Made by a program: the position numbers and the translations under genes
Shown here: positions 1 through 7,135 of the stretch, in pieces
Position numbering within the stretch: the stretch's first letter is position 1
How the letters are laid out: each line of letters starts with the position of its first letter
Source: Mesorhizobium sp. AR10
Lineage (GTDB): Bacteria; Pseudomonadota; Alphaproteobacteria; Rhizobiales; Rhizobiaceae
Length of the DNA stretch: 64,000 nt
NCBI RefSeq assembly: GCF_024746795.1
Contig: NZ_CP080524.1
Coordinates: 5,310,001-5,374,000 of the forward strand
Direction of reading: 5' to 3'
The notes under the pieces: model-generated
Seen by the model: the letters and a program-made list of their open reading frames with translations, nothing else
The model's database searches: none
What the model was told of the DNA's origin: nothing

Positions 1-165
1 CCATTCAACGCCGTCCTTCGGCACCGTCACCAATGCGCCGAAGAACGAGCCGAACTGTTTCTGGCACATGCGGCAATGGCAGATGGAGGGGCGGCCGAGC
101 GCCCCGCGAATGCGGAAGCGCACGGCGCCGCATTGGCAGCCGCCGGTTCGAACAGTTTCGGTCAT
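1..165 (-). CDS. GFA-family (CENP-V/glutathione-dependent formaldehyde-activating type) protein, N-terminal part
   Basis: Only the first 55 codons are in the window; the rest lies beyond base 1. The residues show the GFA zinc-binding pattern: G-G-C-Q-C-G near residues 8-13 and C-H-C-R-M-C at 29-34. It closely resembles the gene just upstream on the same strand, and its ATG overlaps that gene's TGA (ATGA), so the two are tandem paralogues that are probably translationally coupled. GFA-like proteins bind zinc. Despite the family name, their substrates are mostly unknown, so no reaction is assigned. Confidence 0.85.
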   Translation of the reverse strand, partial: MTETVRTGGCQCGAVRFRIRGALGRPSICHCRMCQKQFGSFFGALVTVPKDGVEW

Positions 166-653
166 GATTTTTCCTCCGGCGGCCATTGTTCGGTGTCGTG
201 GTCGGGGTGCTGATAGGAGACGAGGTCGGCAAGATAGGGCGCCGACGACAGGTCGGCCGAGGTGTCCTCGCTGGGCAATTGCGGGATGGTGTCGACATAG
301 GGCAGCTTTGCCTCGGTGCCCCACTGGATCAGCGGGGCGATCTCCTGCGGCTCATCGAAAGCGCCGATCGCGAGGCCGACGCCGTCCGGCGCGGTGAAGG
401 TCAGCGGCGTGCCGCAATCGGCGCAAAAGCCGCGTTTGACATGGTTGGACGAGCGGAAATATTTCGGCTGGCCGCGCGTCCAGTCGAGTTTTGCGCCGCG
501 CACCGAGACCAGCGGCGCATAGAAGGCGCCGAACGCCTTCTGGCACATGCGGCAATGGCAGATGGAGGCATCGCCCAGCGCGCCCTCGACGCGGAAGCGC
601 ACCGCGCCGCACTGGCAGCCGCCTGTATAGACCGGCCGGTTGTCGAGGCTCAT
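162..653 (-). CDS. GFA-family zinc-binding protein
   Basis: The 163-residue protein has seven cysteines in the arrangement of the GFA/CENP-V fold: C13 and C15 (G-G-C-Q-C-G), C32, C34 and C37 (C-H-C-R-M-C), and C77 and C80 (F-C-A-D-C-G-T-P-L). In the family one set holds a structural zinc and the other a second metal near the active site. The size is normal for a single-domain GFA protein. It sits between a VOC protein and a second GFA gene that overlaps its stop codon. The physiological substrate cannot be read from sequence; glutathione-linked detoxification is only the family label. Confidence 0.9.
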   Translation of the reverse strand: MSLDNRPVYTGGCQCGAVRFRVEGALGDASICHCRMCQKAFGAFYAPLVSVRGAKLDWTRGQPKYFRSSNHVKRGFCADCGTPLTFTAPDGVGLAIGAFDEPQEIAPLIQWGTEAKLPYVDTIPQLPSEDTSADLSSAPYLADLVSYQHPDHDTEQWPPEEKS

Positions 654-659
654 CGCGCG

Positions 660-1046
660 TCACTCCGGAGCATGGCAGACGGCTTCGACATTGTTGCCGT
701 CGGGATCGAAGACGTAGGCGCCATAATAGTCTGGGTGATAGTGCGGGCGCAGGCCCGGCCCGCCATTGTCCCTGCCGCCGGCAGCGAGGGCCGCGGCATG
801 GAAGGCATCAACCTCGGCGCGGCTGCGCGCCGTGAAGGCGACGTGCTGATGGTCCTTCGGCTTGTCCTTGCCGGCATGCAGCCAGAACACCGGCCGGTCG
901 CGGCCATAGCCGCCGACCTTGTCGCCGCCGGTGTATTCCTGCGGCACCATGTAGAGCAGCGACGCGCCAAGCGGCGCCATCGCCTTGTCGTAAAAGGCCT
1001 TCGAGGCGTCGAAATCGGAAACGGTGATGCCGAGATGGTCGATCAT
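660..1046 (-). CDS. VOC-superfamily (glyoxalase/dioxygenase-like) protein
   Basis: The 128-residue protein has one vicinal-oxygen-chelate domain. It begins M-I-D-H-L-G-I-T-V-S-D, with H4 a likely metal ligand. A second His-containing strand (D-H-Q-H-V-A-F) lies near residue 80, and it ends with D-P-D-G-N-N-V-E-A-V, whose glutamate is the usual last metal ligand. It starts inside the stop of the upstream DUF559 gene (ATGA) and ends 6 bases before the GFA gene, so these genes probably form one transcription unit. VOC enzymes act on small electrophiles, antibiotics or aromatic diols; which applies here is not visible. Confidence 0.88.
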   Translation of the reverse strand: MIDHLGITVSDFDASKAFYDKAMAPLGASLLYMVPQEYTGGDKVGGYGRDRPVFWLHAGKDKPKDHQHVAFTARSRAEVDAFHAAALAAGGRDNGGPGLRPHYHPDYYGAYVFDPDGNNVEAVCHAPE

Positions 1047-1453
1047 GAAACTGCCTCCCTTGCTGGTTCGCTTGCCGGCATATCGGCGCCGGCCAGACCG
1101 GCCACAATCACGATATGCTGGCAGACATTGTCGATATCGCGGATGACGTCGTCGTTCCAGAAGCGCAGGATGGTCCAGCCATTCGCTTTCAAGTAGGCGC
1201 TTCGTGCCTCGTCATGACGCAAATGCTCGGCATCTGCATGCTGGCTGCCGTCCACCTCGACGATGAGGCGATGGGCAGAACAGGCGAAGTCGATAATATA
1301 AGGTCCGATCGGTACCTGCCGGCGAAAGCTCATCCCCATCAGCCGATGAGCGCGCAATTCGTTCCAAAGCTTCAGCTCGGCATCGGTCATGACGCGACGC
1401 ATGGATTTTGCATTCTTGCGCTGGCGCAGCGGAACGAGGTCGTGACCCATCAT
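1043..1453 (-). CDS. DUF559 domain (restriction-endonuclease-like fold) protein
   Basis: The 136-residue protein matches the DUF559 family, which has a PD-(D/E)XK-like nuclease fold related to very-short-patch repair endonucleases. Visible signatures are an N-terminal A-E-x-x-L-W-N-E-L-R segment, F-R-R-Q-V-P-I-G-P-Y-I-I-D-F-A-C with the catalytic-type Asp, then I-V-E-V-D-G-S-Q-H (E-x-D/G motif) and L-R-F-W-N-D-D-V near the C-terminus. Such genes are frequent in Mesorhizobium as small stand-alone genes. No methylase is adjacent. The stop overlaps the start of the VOC gene, so it probably heads the small operon. Its function is unknown, with nuclease activity only inferred from the fold. Confidence 0.85.
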   Translation of the reverse strand: MMGHDLVPLRQRKNAKSMRRVMTDAELKLWNELRAHRLMGMSFRRQVPIGPYIIDFACSAHRLIVEVDGSQHADAEHLRHDEARSAYLKANGWTILRFWNDDVIRDIDNVCQHIVIVAGLAGADMPASEPAREAVS

Positions 1454-1470
1454 GCACCCCTGCCTTCGTG

Positions 1471-1699
1471 ATTGGCGAAGTCAGGGATGACGGCCGATCT
1501 CCCCCCTTGCGGGGGAGATGTCCGGCAGGACAGAGGGGGGTGCTGTCCCTCCGGCCTGTCAACCAATTGCAGCCACGTCCCTCGGTTGGTTTTCGGTTGG
1601 ATTAAGCGGGAGGTTAGCGATCCTTCCCACCCCCCTCTGTCCTGCCGGACATCTCCCCCGCAAGGGGGGAGATTGGCTGTCATCAGCGCTTTCGCCAAC
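1471..1699. repeat. Long inverted-repeat intergenic element, copy 1
   Basis: Two arms of about 75 bases (1471-1544 and 1625-1699) are near-perfect inverted copies. Each arm itself contains a smaller hairpin (ATCTCCCCC - TTG - GGGGGAGAT type), so a transcript could fold as a stem with side hairpins. The central spacer carries no gene. The same element recurs at about 43129-43317 with a different spacer but the same flanking words (TGCTGTCCCTC on the left, CGATCCTTCCCACC on the right). It lies between cysS and the DUF559 gene. It looks like a non-autonomous palindromic repeat family; no transposase is encoded. Confidence 0.8.
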
Positions 1700-1718
1700 C
1701 TGACTTCCAGCCCCACCC

Positions 1719-3155
1719 TCACCGCTTCACCTCCCACGTCGTCACGCGCTCGCCGGTGACAGGATCCTTGCCGTCCTTCAACTGCACGCCTTGCGCCAGA
1801 AGCTCGTCGCGAATGCGGTCGGCTTCGGCCCAGTTCTTGGCGGCGATCAGGGCAAGGCGATTGGCGATCGCCTTGGCGACACCGCCCTCATCGACATCGG
1901 CCGATGCAACATCGAAGCCGAGAAACAGAAGCGCTGCCTTCAGAGATGCGGCGGCGGCGTTGCCGTCGGCAGCCTCGCCGGCCAACTGAGTCAGCAGTTG
2001 GAAGGCGGCATAGGTGGCGAGATCGTCCGACAGGGCTTCGACGACTCCCGCCGGCAGAGGCTGTGCCGCCGCCGGTGCCAGATCGGCTGCCCGCTTCCAT
2101 TTGCGCAGCGTGTTTTGCGCCTCTTCCAGCTTGCGCACGGAAAAATCGATCGGCTCGCGATAATGCGTCATCAGCATCGCCAGCCGCAGCACCTCGCCCG
2201 GCCATTTGCGGCCGCCAAAAGTCTCCGTCTCCAGCAACTCGTTGATCGAATAGAAATTGCCCAGGCTCTTGGACATTTTCTGTCCTTCGACCTGCAGGAA
2301 GCCGTTGTGCATCCACACCTTGGCCATCACGTCGGTGCCGTGGGCGCAACGCGACTGGGCGATCTCATTCTCGTGGTGCGGGAAGATCAGGTCGAGGCCG
2401 CCGCCATGGATGTCGAAGACCTCGCCAAGATAGGCGGCCGACATTGCCGAGCACTCGATGTGCCAGCCCGGCCGGCCCCTGCCCCATGGGCTGTCCCAGC
2501 CCGGCTCTTCCGGCGAAGACAGCTTCCACAGCACGAAATCGCCGGGGCTCTTCTTGTGCGCGTCGACGGCGACGCGGGCGCCTGCCTGCTGCTCATCGAG
2601 ATTGCGCTTCGACAACTGGCCGTAGTCCGGCATCGAGACGGTGTCGAACAGCACTTCACCGGCAGCGACATAGGCATGGCCGCGTTCGATCAGGCGCTGA
2701 ATCAAGGTGATCATATCGGCCTTGCCATCGGCACGCGGCTCGACGAACTCGGTGGCGCGCGGCTCGACCGTCGGCTCCAGGCACCCCAGCGTCGCCACAT
2801 CCCTATGGAACTGGTCGGCGGTCTTTTCGGTGACCCGCCGGATCGCCTCGTTCAGCGACAGTTTTCCCGACGCGATCTCGTCGCCGAAATCGCGTAGCGC
2901 GCGGGCGTTTATCTTGTCGTCGACATCCGTGATGTTGCGCACATACGTGACGTGCTTTTCGCCGTAGACTTGGCGCAACAAACGGAACAGCACGTCAAAG
3001 ACGATCACCGGTCGCGCATTGCCGATATGGGCAAAGTCGTAGACCGTTGGACCGCAGACATACATGCGCACATTGCGCGGATCGATCGGGAAGAAACCCT
3101 CCTTGCTCCGCGTCAGCGTGTTGTAGAGTTGCAGGCCCTTCGATGCGTCAGACAT
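1719..3155 (-). CDS. cysS: cysteinyl-tRNA synthetase
   Basis: Charges tRNA-Cys with cysteine in the cytoplasm. The 478-residue class I synthetase has the zinc-ligand cysteine and nucleotide-binding signature near residues 34-46 ([14 protein letters not shown]), the second zinc site G-W-H-I-E-C-S-A-M and H-H-E-N-E-I-A-Q in the middle, and K-M-S-K-S near residue 293. The start at 3155 is chosen because GGAAGG precedes it at good spacing and the family begins shortly before the catalytic domain; an in-frame ATG at 3200 would add 15 residues that look unrelated. It is separated from its neighbours, with the palindromic repeat just downstream. Confidence 0.97.
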   Translation of the reverse strand: MSDASKGLQLYNTLTRSKEGFFPIDPRNVRMYVCGPTVYDFAHIGNARPVIVFDVLFRLLRQVYGEKHVTYVRNITDVDDKINARALRDFGDEIASGKLSLNEAIRRVTEKTADQFHRDVATLGCLEPTVEPRATEFVEPRADGKADMITLIQRLIERGHAYVAAGEVLFDTVSMPDYGQLSKRNLDEQQAGARVAVDAHKKSPGDFVLWKLSSPEEPGWDSPWGRGRPGWHIECSAMSAAYLGEVFDIHGGGLDLIFPHHENEIAQSRCAHGTDVMAKVWMHNGFLQVEGQKMSKSLGNFYSINELLETETFGGRKWPGEVLRLAMLMTHYREPIDFSVRKLEEAQNTLRKWKRAADLAPAAAQPLPAGVVEALSDDLATYAAFQLLTQLAGEAADGNAAAASLKAALLFLGFDVASADVDEGGVAKAIANRLALIAAKNWAEADRIRDELLAQGVQLKDGKDPVTGERVTTWEVKR

Positions 3156-3542
3156 TCGTGCCTTCCCGGTCCGTTGATCAGGGAGTCCCCCTTGCACCAA
3201 GGCGCAAATCGGACTCCAGCCTGCTGGCCGGGGCGTTTGTCCACTCTAGAAGGAAGATGAGGCGAAAACGTCCGGACCAGCGCGAAGCTAGCCAATAATG
3301 CAAATGCCACAAATGGCGGAAAACGTTTTCATGGGCGGCTTTATCGCCTTGCCCAGTGTTGCCGTCAAGTCGCAACTTCCGGCAAAAGAGTCGGTGCATC
3401 ACAGGTAATCGCGCGCTGAAACATTTTATTAAACATGTCGGCACAGTCATGAAACATTCGCCGGCTAGTTCACCAGACGCCACGATTCGGTCGGATTCGG
3501 CCCGCAAACGCAGACACGAAAATGTTACCAGGGAAGAAAGAC
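3156..3542. other. Intergenic region upstream of cysS and the 51-residue gene
   Basis: No convincing gene is seen in these 387 bases. The region must contain the cysS promoter (minus) and the promoter for the small gene at 3543 (plus). It is locally richer in A/T around 3290-3460 and contains a perfect 12-base palindrome at 3319-3330, listed separately. Confidence 0.5.
3319..3330. promoter_or_regulatory. Perfect palindrome GAAAACGTTTTC, LacI/CRE-like operator candidate
   Basis: The 12 bases are a perfect palindrome centred on CG, which resembles the operator shape used by LacI-family regulators. It lies between divergent cysS and the small gene at 3543. No LacI-type gene is in the window, so the assignment is by shape only and chance occurrence is possible. 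Confidence 0.3.
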
Positions 3543-3698
3543 ATGCTCCGAACCAAGCAGGAATCCAACCGCGCCCAGCAACCGGCGCTTGCCAATCAGT
3601 ACCGAGCGATCGGCCCGGCCGCGATCGTCGCCGCCCTTCTCCACACCGCGAAGAAGAAAAAGCCGGCACAGAAGATCGTATCGCCGCGCGCTGCCTGA
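3543..3698 (+). CDS. 51-residue basic protein of unknown function
   Basis: ATG at 3543 is preceded by GGGAAGAAAG, a good ribosome-binding site, and the frame runs 51 codons to TGA. The protein has a polar N-terminus, a central stretch rich in Ala/Ile/Leu (A-I-G-P-A-A-I-V-A-A-L-L) that could be one short hydrophobic helix, and a K-K-K-K basic tail. It might be a small membrane-associated protein, but it has no recognised domain. It stands alone between cysS and the SRAP gene. The call rests on the ribosome-binding site and plausible composition. Confidence 0.6.
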   Translation: MLRTKQESNRAQQPALANQYRAIGPAAIVAALLHTAKKKKPAQKIVSPRAA

Positions 3699-3767
3699 AT
3701 TGGTGTGCAGCCGGCCGGTGGCCGGTAAATGCGGGCGCCAATATGCGCCCGGCGATAGCAGCCTCTG

Positions 3768-4538
3768 CTAGAACAAGGTCATCTGACTGTCGTCCGCGCC
3801 GGGCTTCTGGCGCCTGACCTTCTCGGGCTCCGGCCCGACGACGCCCCTCTCCTGAATCTCCGGTCCGGTGTTGGCGACCTTGTTGACGAGGTCGGAAACC
3901 GGAATCGCCTCGAAGAAATCAGGCTGTGCCGGCCTCAGCAGATCGGCCACGTCGCGTGGCTCGAGCGTACGGCAATCCAGCCAGCGGGCGAAATCCCCGG
4001 AATGGATCACCACCGGCATGCGGTCGTGGATATGGGCGATGTCGGCATTGGCATTGACGGTCAGGATGGCGCCGGTGTCCATTTCCGAGCCGCCCGGTTC
4101 CGCATAGGTCTCGATCAGCGCGGCGAAGGCGACAAGCCCGCCATGCTTCGGGCGTATCCAGAACGGCTGCCCCTTCTTGCCGCCCGACTCCTTGGCTTGC
4201 CGCCACTCATAGAAGCCGGATGCCGGCACCAGAGCGCGTCGATGACGCATGGCGGCTTTGAATGAAGCCTTTTCCGCTGCCCCTTCCGAGCGCGCATTGA
4301 ACAGCAGTGGAAACTCCCTGGTGTCCTTGACCCAGGCGGGTATCAGCCCCCAGCGCACCAGCATCGGCTGCCGGTCGGGCAGGTTCGAGCCCGGTACCCG
4401 CGGGGCGCCGGCGAGCGCCATCAGCACCGGCTGCGTCGGCGCGATGTTGTAGCGGGCCGGAAAATCCTCCAGCTCCGCCAAACCGAGAAAGGCGGCGGTC
4501 TGGTCCGGCGTGGCGGTCAAGGCAAAGCGTCCGCACAT
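3768..4538 (-). CDS. SRAP (SOS response-associated peptidase, YedK/HMCES-type) protein
   Basis: The family forms a covalent crosslink to abasic sites in single-stranded DNA through Cys2, protecting them. Here the start at 4538 gives M-C-G-R-F, placing the catalytic Cys directly after the initiator Met; upstream in-frame starts would bury it and are rejected. Other conserved residues are visible: N in F-N-A-R-S-E near residue 82, E in S-G-F-Y-E-W-R near 113, and H in H-D-R-M-P-V near 167. The 256-residue length is typical. It is divergent from the Nudix gene, with 126 bases between starts. Both are plausible DNA/nucleotide damage functions. Confidence 0.95.
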   Translation of the reverse strand: MCGRFALTATPDQTAAFLGLAELEDFPARYNIAPTQPVLMALAGAPRVPGSNLPDRQPMLVRWGLIPAWVKDTREFPLLFNARSEGAAEKASFKAAMRHRRALVPASGFYEWRQAKESGGKKGQPFWIRPKHGGLVAFAALIETYAEPGGSEMDTGAILTVNANADIAHIHDRMPVVIHSGDFARWLDCRTLEPRDVADLLRPAQPDFFEAIPVSDLVNKVANTGPEIQERGVVGPEPEKVRRQKPGADDSQMTLF

Positions 4539-4664
4539 GATCGATTGGTCCTGCCGTTTGAACTGCTCCGGTGCAAAAGTGGCGATGGAACCGGCGTTGC
4601 GCAACCGCTAAAGCTGTCTGAAGCCAGCCGGTCCACAACGGTTGCAGGCGAACGATCGGAATCC

Positions 4665-5084
4665 ATGGACGAGATGCGAAAGAAACTGCCGGCGGTCTCG
4701 GTCGCCATCGTCCGCGGCGACACGGTGCTGCTGGTCAAGCGGGCGCGGCAGCCCTCGCAAGGGTTTTATGCTTTTCCGGGCGGTAAGGTCGAGGCAGGCG
4801 AGACGCTGGAACAGGCGGCACAGCGCGAATTGCTGGAGGAAACCGGGTTGCGGGCAACCGCTTACCGGCCGCTTCGCGAAATTCACATCGACGGCAGCGG
4901 CGATGACCACCCGGTCGACTATCTCCTGACGGTATTCGGCGCCACCTATGCCGGTGGCGAGGCGGTGGCCAGCGATGACGCCGAGACCGCTGCCTTCTAC
5001 ACGCTCAGCGAAATGGCGGCGCTGCCACTCGCTGATTCGGTGTTTGCGGTGGCCGAAGAATTGCTGAGCAATGCCGGGGCATGA
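4665..5084 (+). CDS. Nudix hydrolase
   Basis: The 139-residue protein has a full Nudix box (G-G-K-V-E-A-G-E-T-L-E ... R-E-L-L-E-E-T-G-L) near residues 40-62, preceded by F-Y-A-F-P-G. The family hydrolyses nucleoside diphosphates linked to other moieties, using Mg2+ held by the R-E-x-x-E-E glutamates. Start 4665 is chosen because the Nudix beta-strand follows about ten residues later; an upstream in-frame ATG at 4545 would overlap the divergent SRAP promoter region. The substrate (oxidised dNTP, NADH, ADP-ribose) cannot be decided. It is followed after 48 bases by a small exported protein gene. Confidence 0.9.
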   Translation: MDEMRKKLPAVSVAIVRGDTVLLVKRARQPSQGFYAFPGGKVEAGETLEQAAQRELLEETGLRATAYRPLREIHIDGSGDDHPVDYLLTVFGATYAGGEAVASDDAETAAFYTLSEMAALPLADSVFAVAEELLSNAGA

Positions 5085-5132
5085 CCCCGAGAATCGCCTT
5101 GCAGGCGACAAATTGTTTGGCCACATAGACTT

Positions 5133-5507
5133 ATGACCCGCGCCTCGCTGTTCCTCGCTGCTTGTCTCGCCGCCAGCACGGCCCTCGGGGCACGGCCGGC
5201 GCTTAGCGCAGAGGCGCCGTTCGAACCCGGACTGATGCGGTTGGCGGAGGTGCTTGGCTCGCTGCATTTCCTGCGCAATCTGTGCGGCGAGAAGGGCGAC
5301 CAGTGGCGCGCCGAGGTGGAAAAGCTGATCGAATCGGAAAACCCCGACCCCGAGCGGCGTGCCCGTTTCATCGCCAGCTTCAACCGCGGCTACCGGTCCT
5401 TCGGCACCTACACGCACTGCACTGCGTCAGCGACGGAAGCCATCAGCCGCTACATGAAGGAAGGCGAAACGCTGTCGCGCGACATCGCCTCGCGCTACGG
5501 CAACTGA
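5133..5507 (+). CDS. TIGR02301-family exported protein
   Basis: The 124-residue protein has a signal peptide (M-T-R-A-S-L-F-L-A-A-C-L-A-A-S with an A-L-S-A cleavage region near residue 25). The mature domain contains L-A-E-V-L-G-S-L-H-F-L-R-N-L-C and R-G-Y-R-S-F-G-T-Y-T-H-C, two conserved cysteines that probably form a disulfide. This matches the uncharacterised alphaproteobacterial family TIGR02301, often found next to a Nudix hydrolase gene, as here. It is likely periplasmic with unknown function. Confidence 0.85.
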   Translation: MTRASLFLAACLAASTALGARPALSAEAPFEPGLMRLAEVLGSLHFLRNLCGEKGDQWRAEVEKLIESENPDPERRARFIASFNRGYRSFGTYTHCTASATEAISRYMKEGETLSRDIASRYGN

Positions 5508-5958
5508 CAGGCGATCAGAGCGATCGCGTCCTCTAACACGTTGAATCTACACATCATGCTTTCCGAATCGTGGGCAGCGAAGCACAAATCGATTCCGATT
5601 TTCCGGCCGCTCAACGCCTCGGCACCGTTCACCACCAACAGGCTTTGAGGCTCCCCCACCTTGTGTCCGATGTCGTCTTGGTGCAATCCTTGTGTTGCAC
5701 TTCTGCAACGGTATTAACGAAACCTTGCCGCGTGGATGTGGAATTAACTCAAACTGAAGGTTTTCACCCCGTAGGCCGGCCTAATCGGCTAAGTTTGAAT
5801 CGGATCGAACGCAGGTTTGCTGAAGACGATGGACTTTTTAGGAAACGACCTAAAAAATGTCGTATTTACAAATACTTACTTGAACCTGCGTACAAAAGGG
5901 ACAGCCCAAGCCTGATCCGCATCTTTCGGATCACCGCTTGAAAAGGGTGGACATCGCA
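5508..5958. other. Long intergenic region with AT-rich promoter-like segment
   Basis: No supported gene is seen in 451 bases. A frame open from 5570 to 5941 has poor composition and no ribosome-binding site. The 5700-5900 part is clearly richer in A/T than the surroundings and carries two adjacent palindromes at 5835-5875, so it probably holds regulatory DNA for the gene at 5959. Confidence 0.5.
5835..5875. promoter_or_regulatory. Two adjacent perfect palindromes
   Basis: TTTTTAGG-N6-CCTAAAAA at 5835-5856 and GTATTT-AC-AAATAC at 5862-5875 are both perfect inverted repeats, six bases apart. They sit about 85-125 bases before the start at 5959 in an AT-rich segment. This is the architecture of binding sites for dimeric regulators. 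No regulator gene is adjacent, so the binding protein is unknown. Confidence 0.4.
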
Positions 5959-6216
5959 ATGGAACATGGCGTCAGCGACATCGACGCGTTGGTCAGGGAA
6001 GAAAAGCGCCTGACCGCCGTAGAAAGCCACAGCGAGGCCTGGGCGGAAGGATTATCGGCTGGAATCGAGCCGGAAATCATCGCCGAGGCGGCCCTCGAAA
6101 CCGCATTCGGCGAGATGCTGCGCGCCAATGGCGAAACCTCGGCACTTGCCCTGCTCGACCGCATGCGTGAAAAGGTCATTGCTGGCGCCTTCGAACCAGG
6201 ACGGCTGCAACACTGA
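5959..6216 (+). CDS. Conserved-looking hypothetical protein, 85 residues
   Basis: ATG at 5959 has AAGGGTGG about nine bases upstream; an in-frame TTG at 5938 is less likely. The protein is acidic and predicted mostly helical, with no signal peptide or membrane segment. Visible segments are E-E-K-R-L-T-A-V-E-S-H-S-E-A-W and E-I-I-A-E-A-A-L-E-T-A-F-G-E. No family is recognised. It precedes a secreted protein gene by about 95 bases, and the two may be co-transcribed from the palindrome-bearing region upstream. Confidence 0.65.
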   Translation: MEHGVSDIDALVREEKRLTAVESHSEAWAEGLSAGIEPEIIAEAALETAFGEMLRANGETSALALLDRMREKVIAGAFEPGRLQH

Positions 6217-6310
6217 GCCAGGTTCTTTTGACGGCGGCGCGCCGTTTGGGCATCCGGCAAGGGCCCGAGGCACCTGGACGATCCTGGGCACCCGTAAGGG
6301 CCCGAGAACC

Positions 6311-7117
6311 ATGGAGAAGCAGACGGTGAATTTTTCGATGTCAGGCAAGCCACGTGGCTTGATCCTCAGCATCTGGCTTGCCGTTTGCTGCGCCGCATTG
6401 CCGCTGGCGCTCTGCCTCACCACCAACCCGGCTCATGCGCTGAGCGAGATCAAGCGCGAGGAGCTTCCCCCGGCTGCCGCCGACGACATGTCGCCGCCCG
6501 GAAGTGCCGTGCCGATGCCCGATCCGCTCGGCACGACGCCGCCCGCGGCCAGCCAGCCGGCGCCATCCGACGAGCCCGAACAGAGCGAGCCGGAAGGGCC
6601 TGCGAACGATGGCGGCGTGACCAATCCGAGTGTCGATCCGGATGCGCCCTTGCCCGAAGTCGTCTACGACCTCACCAAATTGCCGGAACCGGTCAGGCGC
6701 ATGCACGACCTGATCGTCGAGGCCTGCAAGAGCGGCGACATCGAGAAGCTGAGGCCCCTGATCGGCACGGGCGACTCGATGACCCAATTGTCATTGGGCG
6801 ACATCGACGGCGACCCGATCGCTTTCCTCAAAGGCCTTTCGGGCGACACGGAAGGCCAGGAAATCCTCGCCATCATGGAAGAGGTGCTCAATGCCGGCTA
6901 TGTCCATGTCGACGCCGGCACGCCGCAGGAGTTGTATGTCTGGCCGTATTTCTTCGCGCTGCCGCTCGACAAGCTCGATGCGAAACAGCGGGTCGAGTTG
7001 TTCAAGATCGTCACCGCCAGCGACTACAACGACATGAAGCAGTTCGGCGCCTACATCTTCTACCGCGTCGGCATCACGCCCGCCGGACAATGGACGTTCT
7101 TCGTCGCCGGGGATTGA
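6311..7117 (+). CDS. Exported hypothetical protein with proline-rich linker
   Basis: The 268-residue protein has an N-terminal hydrophobic signal segment (L-I-L-S-I-W-L-A-V-C-C-A-A-L-P-L-A) ending near A-H-A-L-S. A low-complexity Pro/Glu/Ser region follows at about 45-110 (P-P-A-A-S-Q-P-A-P-S-D-E-P-E). The C-terminal domain of about 150 residues contains V-R-R-M-H-D-L-I-V-E-A-C-K-S-G-D-I-E-K-L-R-P-L and Y-V-W-P-Y-F-F-A-L-P-L-D-K-L. The layout suggests a periplasmic domain tethered by a flexible linker. No enzyme motif is recognised. An in-frame ATG at 6338 is an alternative start that places the signal peptide closer to the N-terminus. Confidence 0.8.
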   Translation: MEKQTVNFSMSGKPRGLILSIWLAVCCAALPLALCLTTNPAHALSEIKREELPPAAADDMSPPGSAVPMPDPLGTTPPAASQPAPSDEPEQSEPEGPANDGGVTNPSVDPDAPLPEVVYDLTKLPEPVRRMHDLIVEACKSGDIEKLRPLIGTGDSMTQLSLGDIDGDPIAFLKGLSGDTEGQEILAIMEEVLNAGYVHVDAGTPQELYVWPYFFALPLDKLDAKQRVELFKIVTASDYNDMKQFGAYIFYRVGITPAGQWTFFVAGD

Positions 7118-7135
7118 GCCGGTCGCCTCCCGAGC

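Noticed and set aside
1791..2897. Long plus-strand open frame opposite cysS
   Set aside because: It is antisense to a clear cysteinyl-tRNA synthetase, Arg/His/Gln-rich, without ribosome-binding site; an artefact of high GC codon use.
5570..5941. 123-codon plus-strand frame in the intergenic region
   Set aside because: No ribosome-binding site, mixed composition and crosses the palindromic promoter-like segment.
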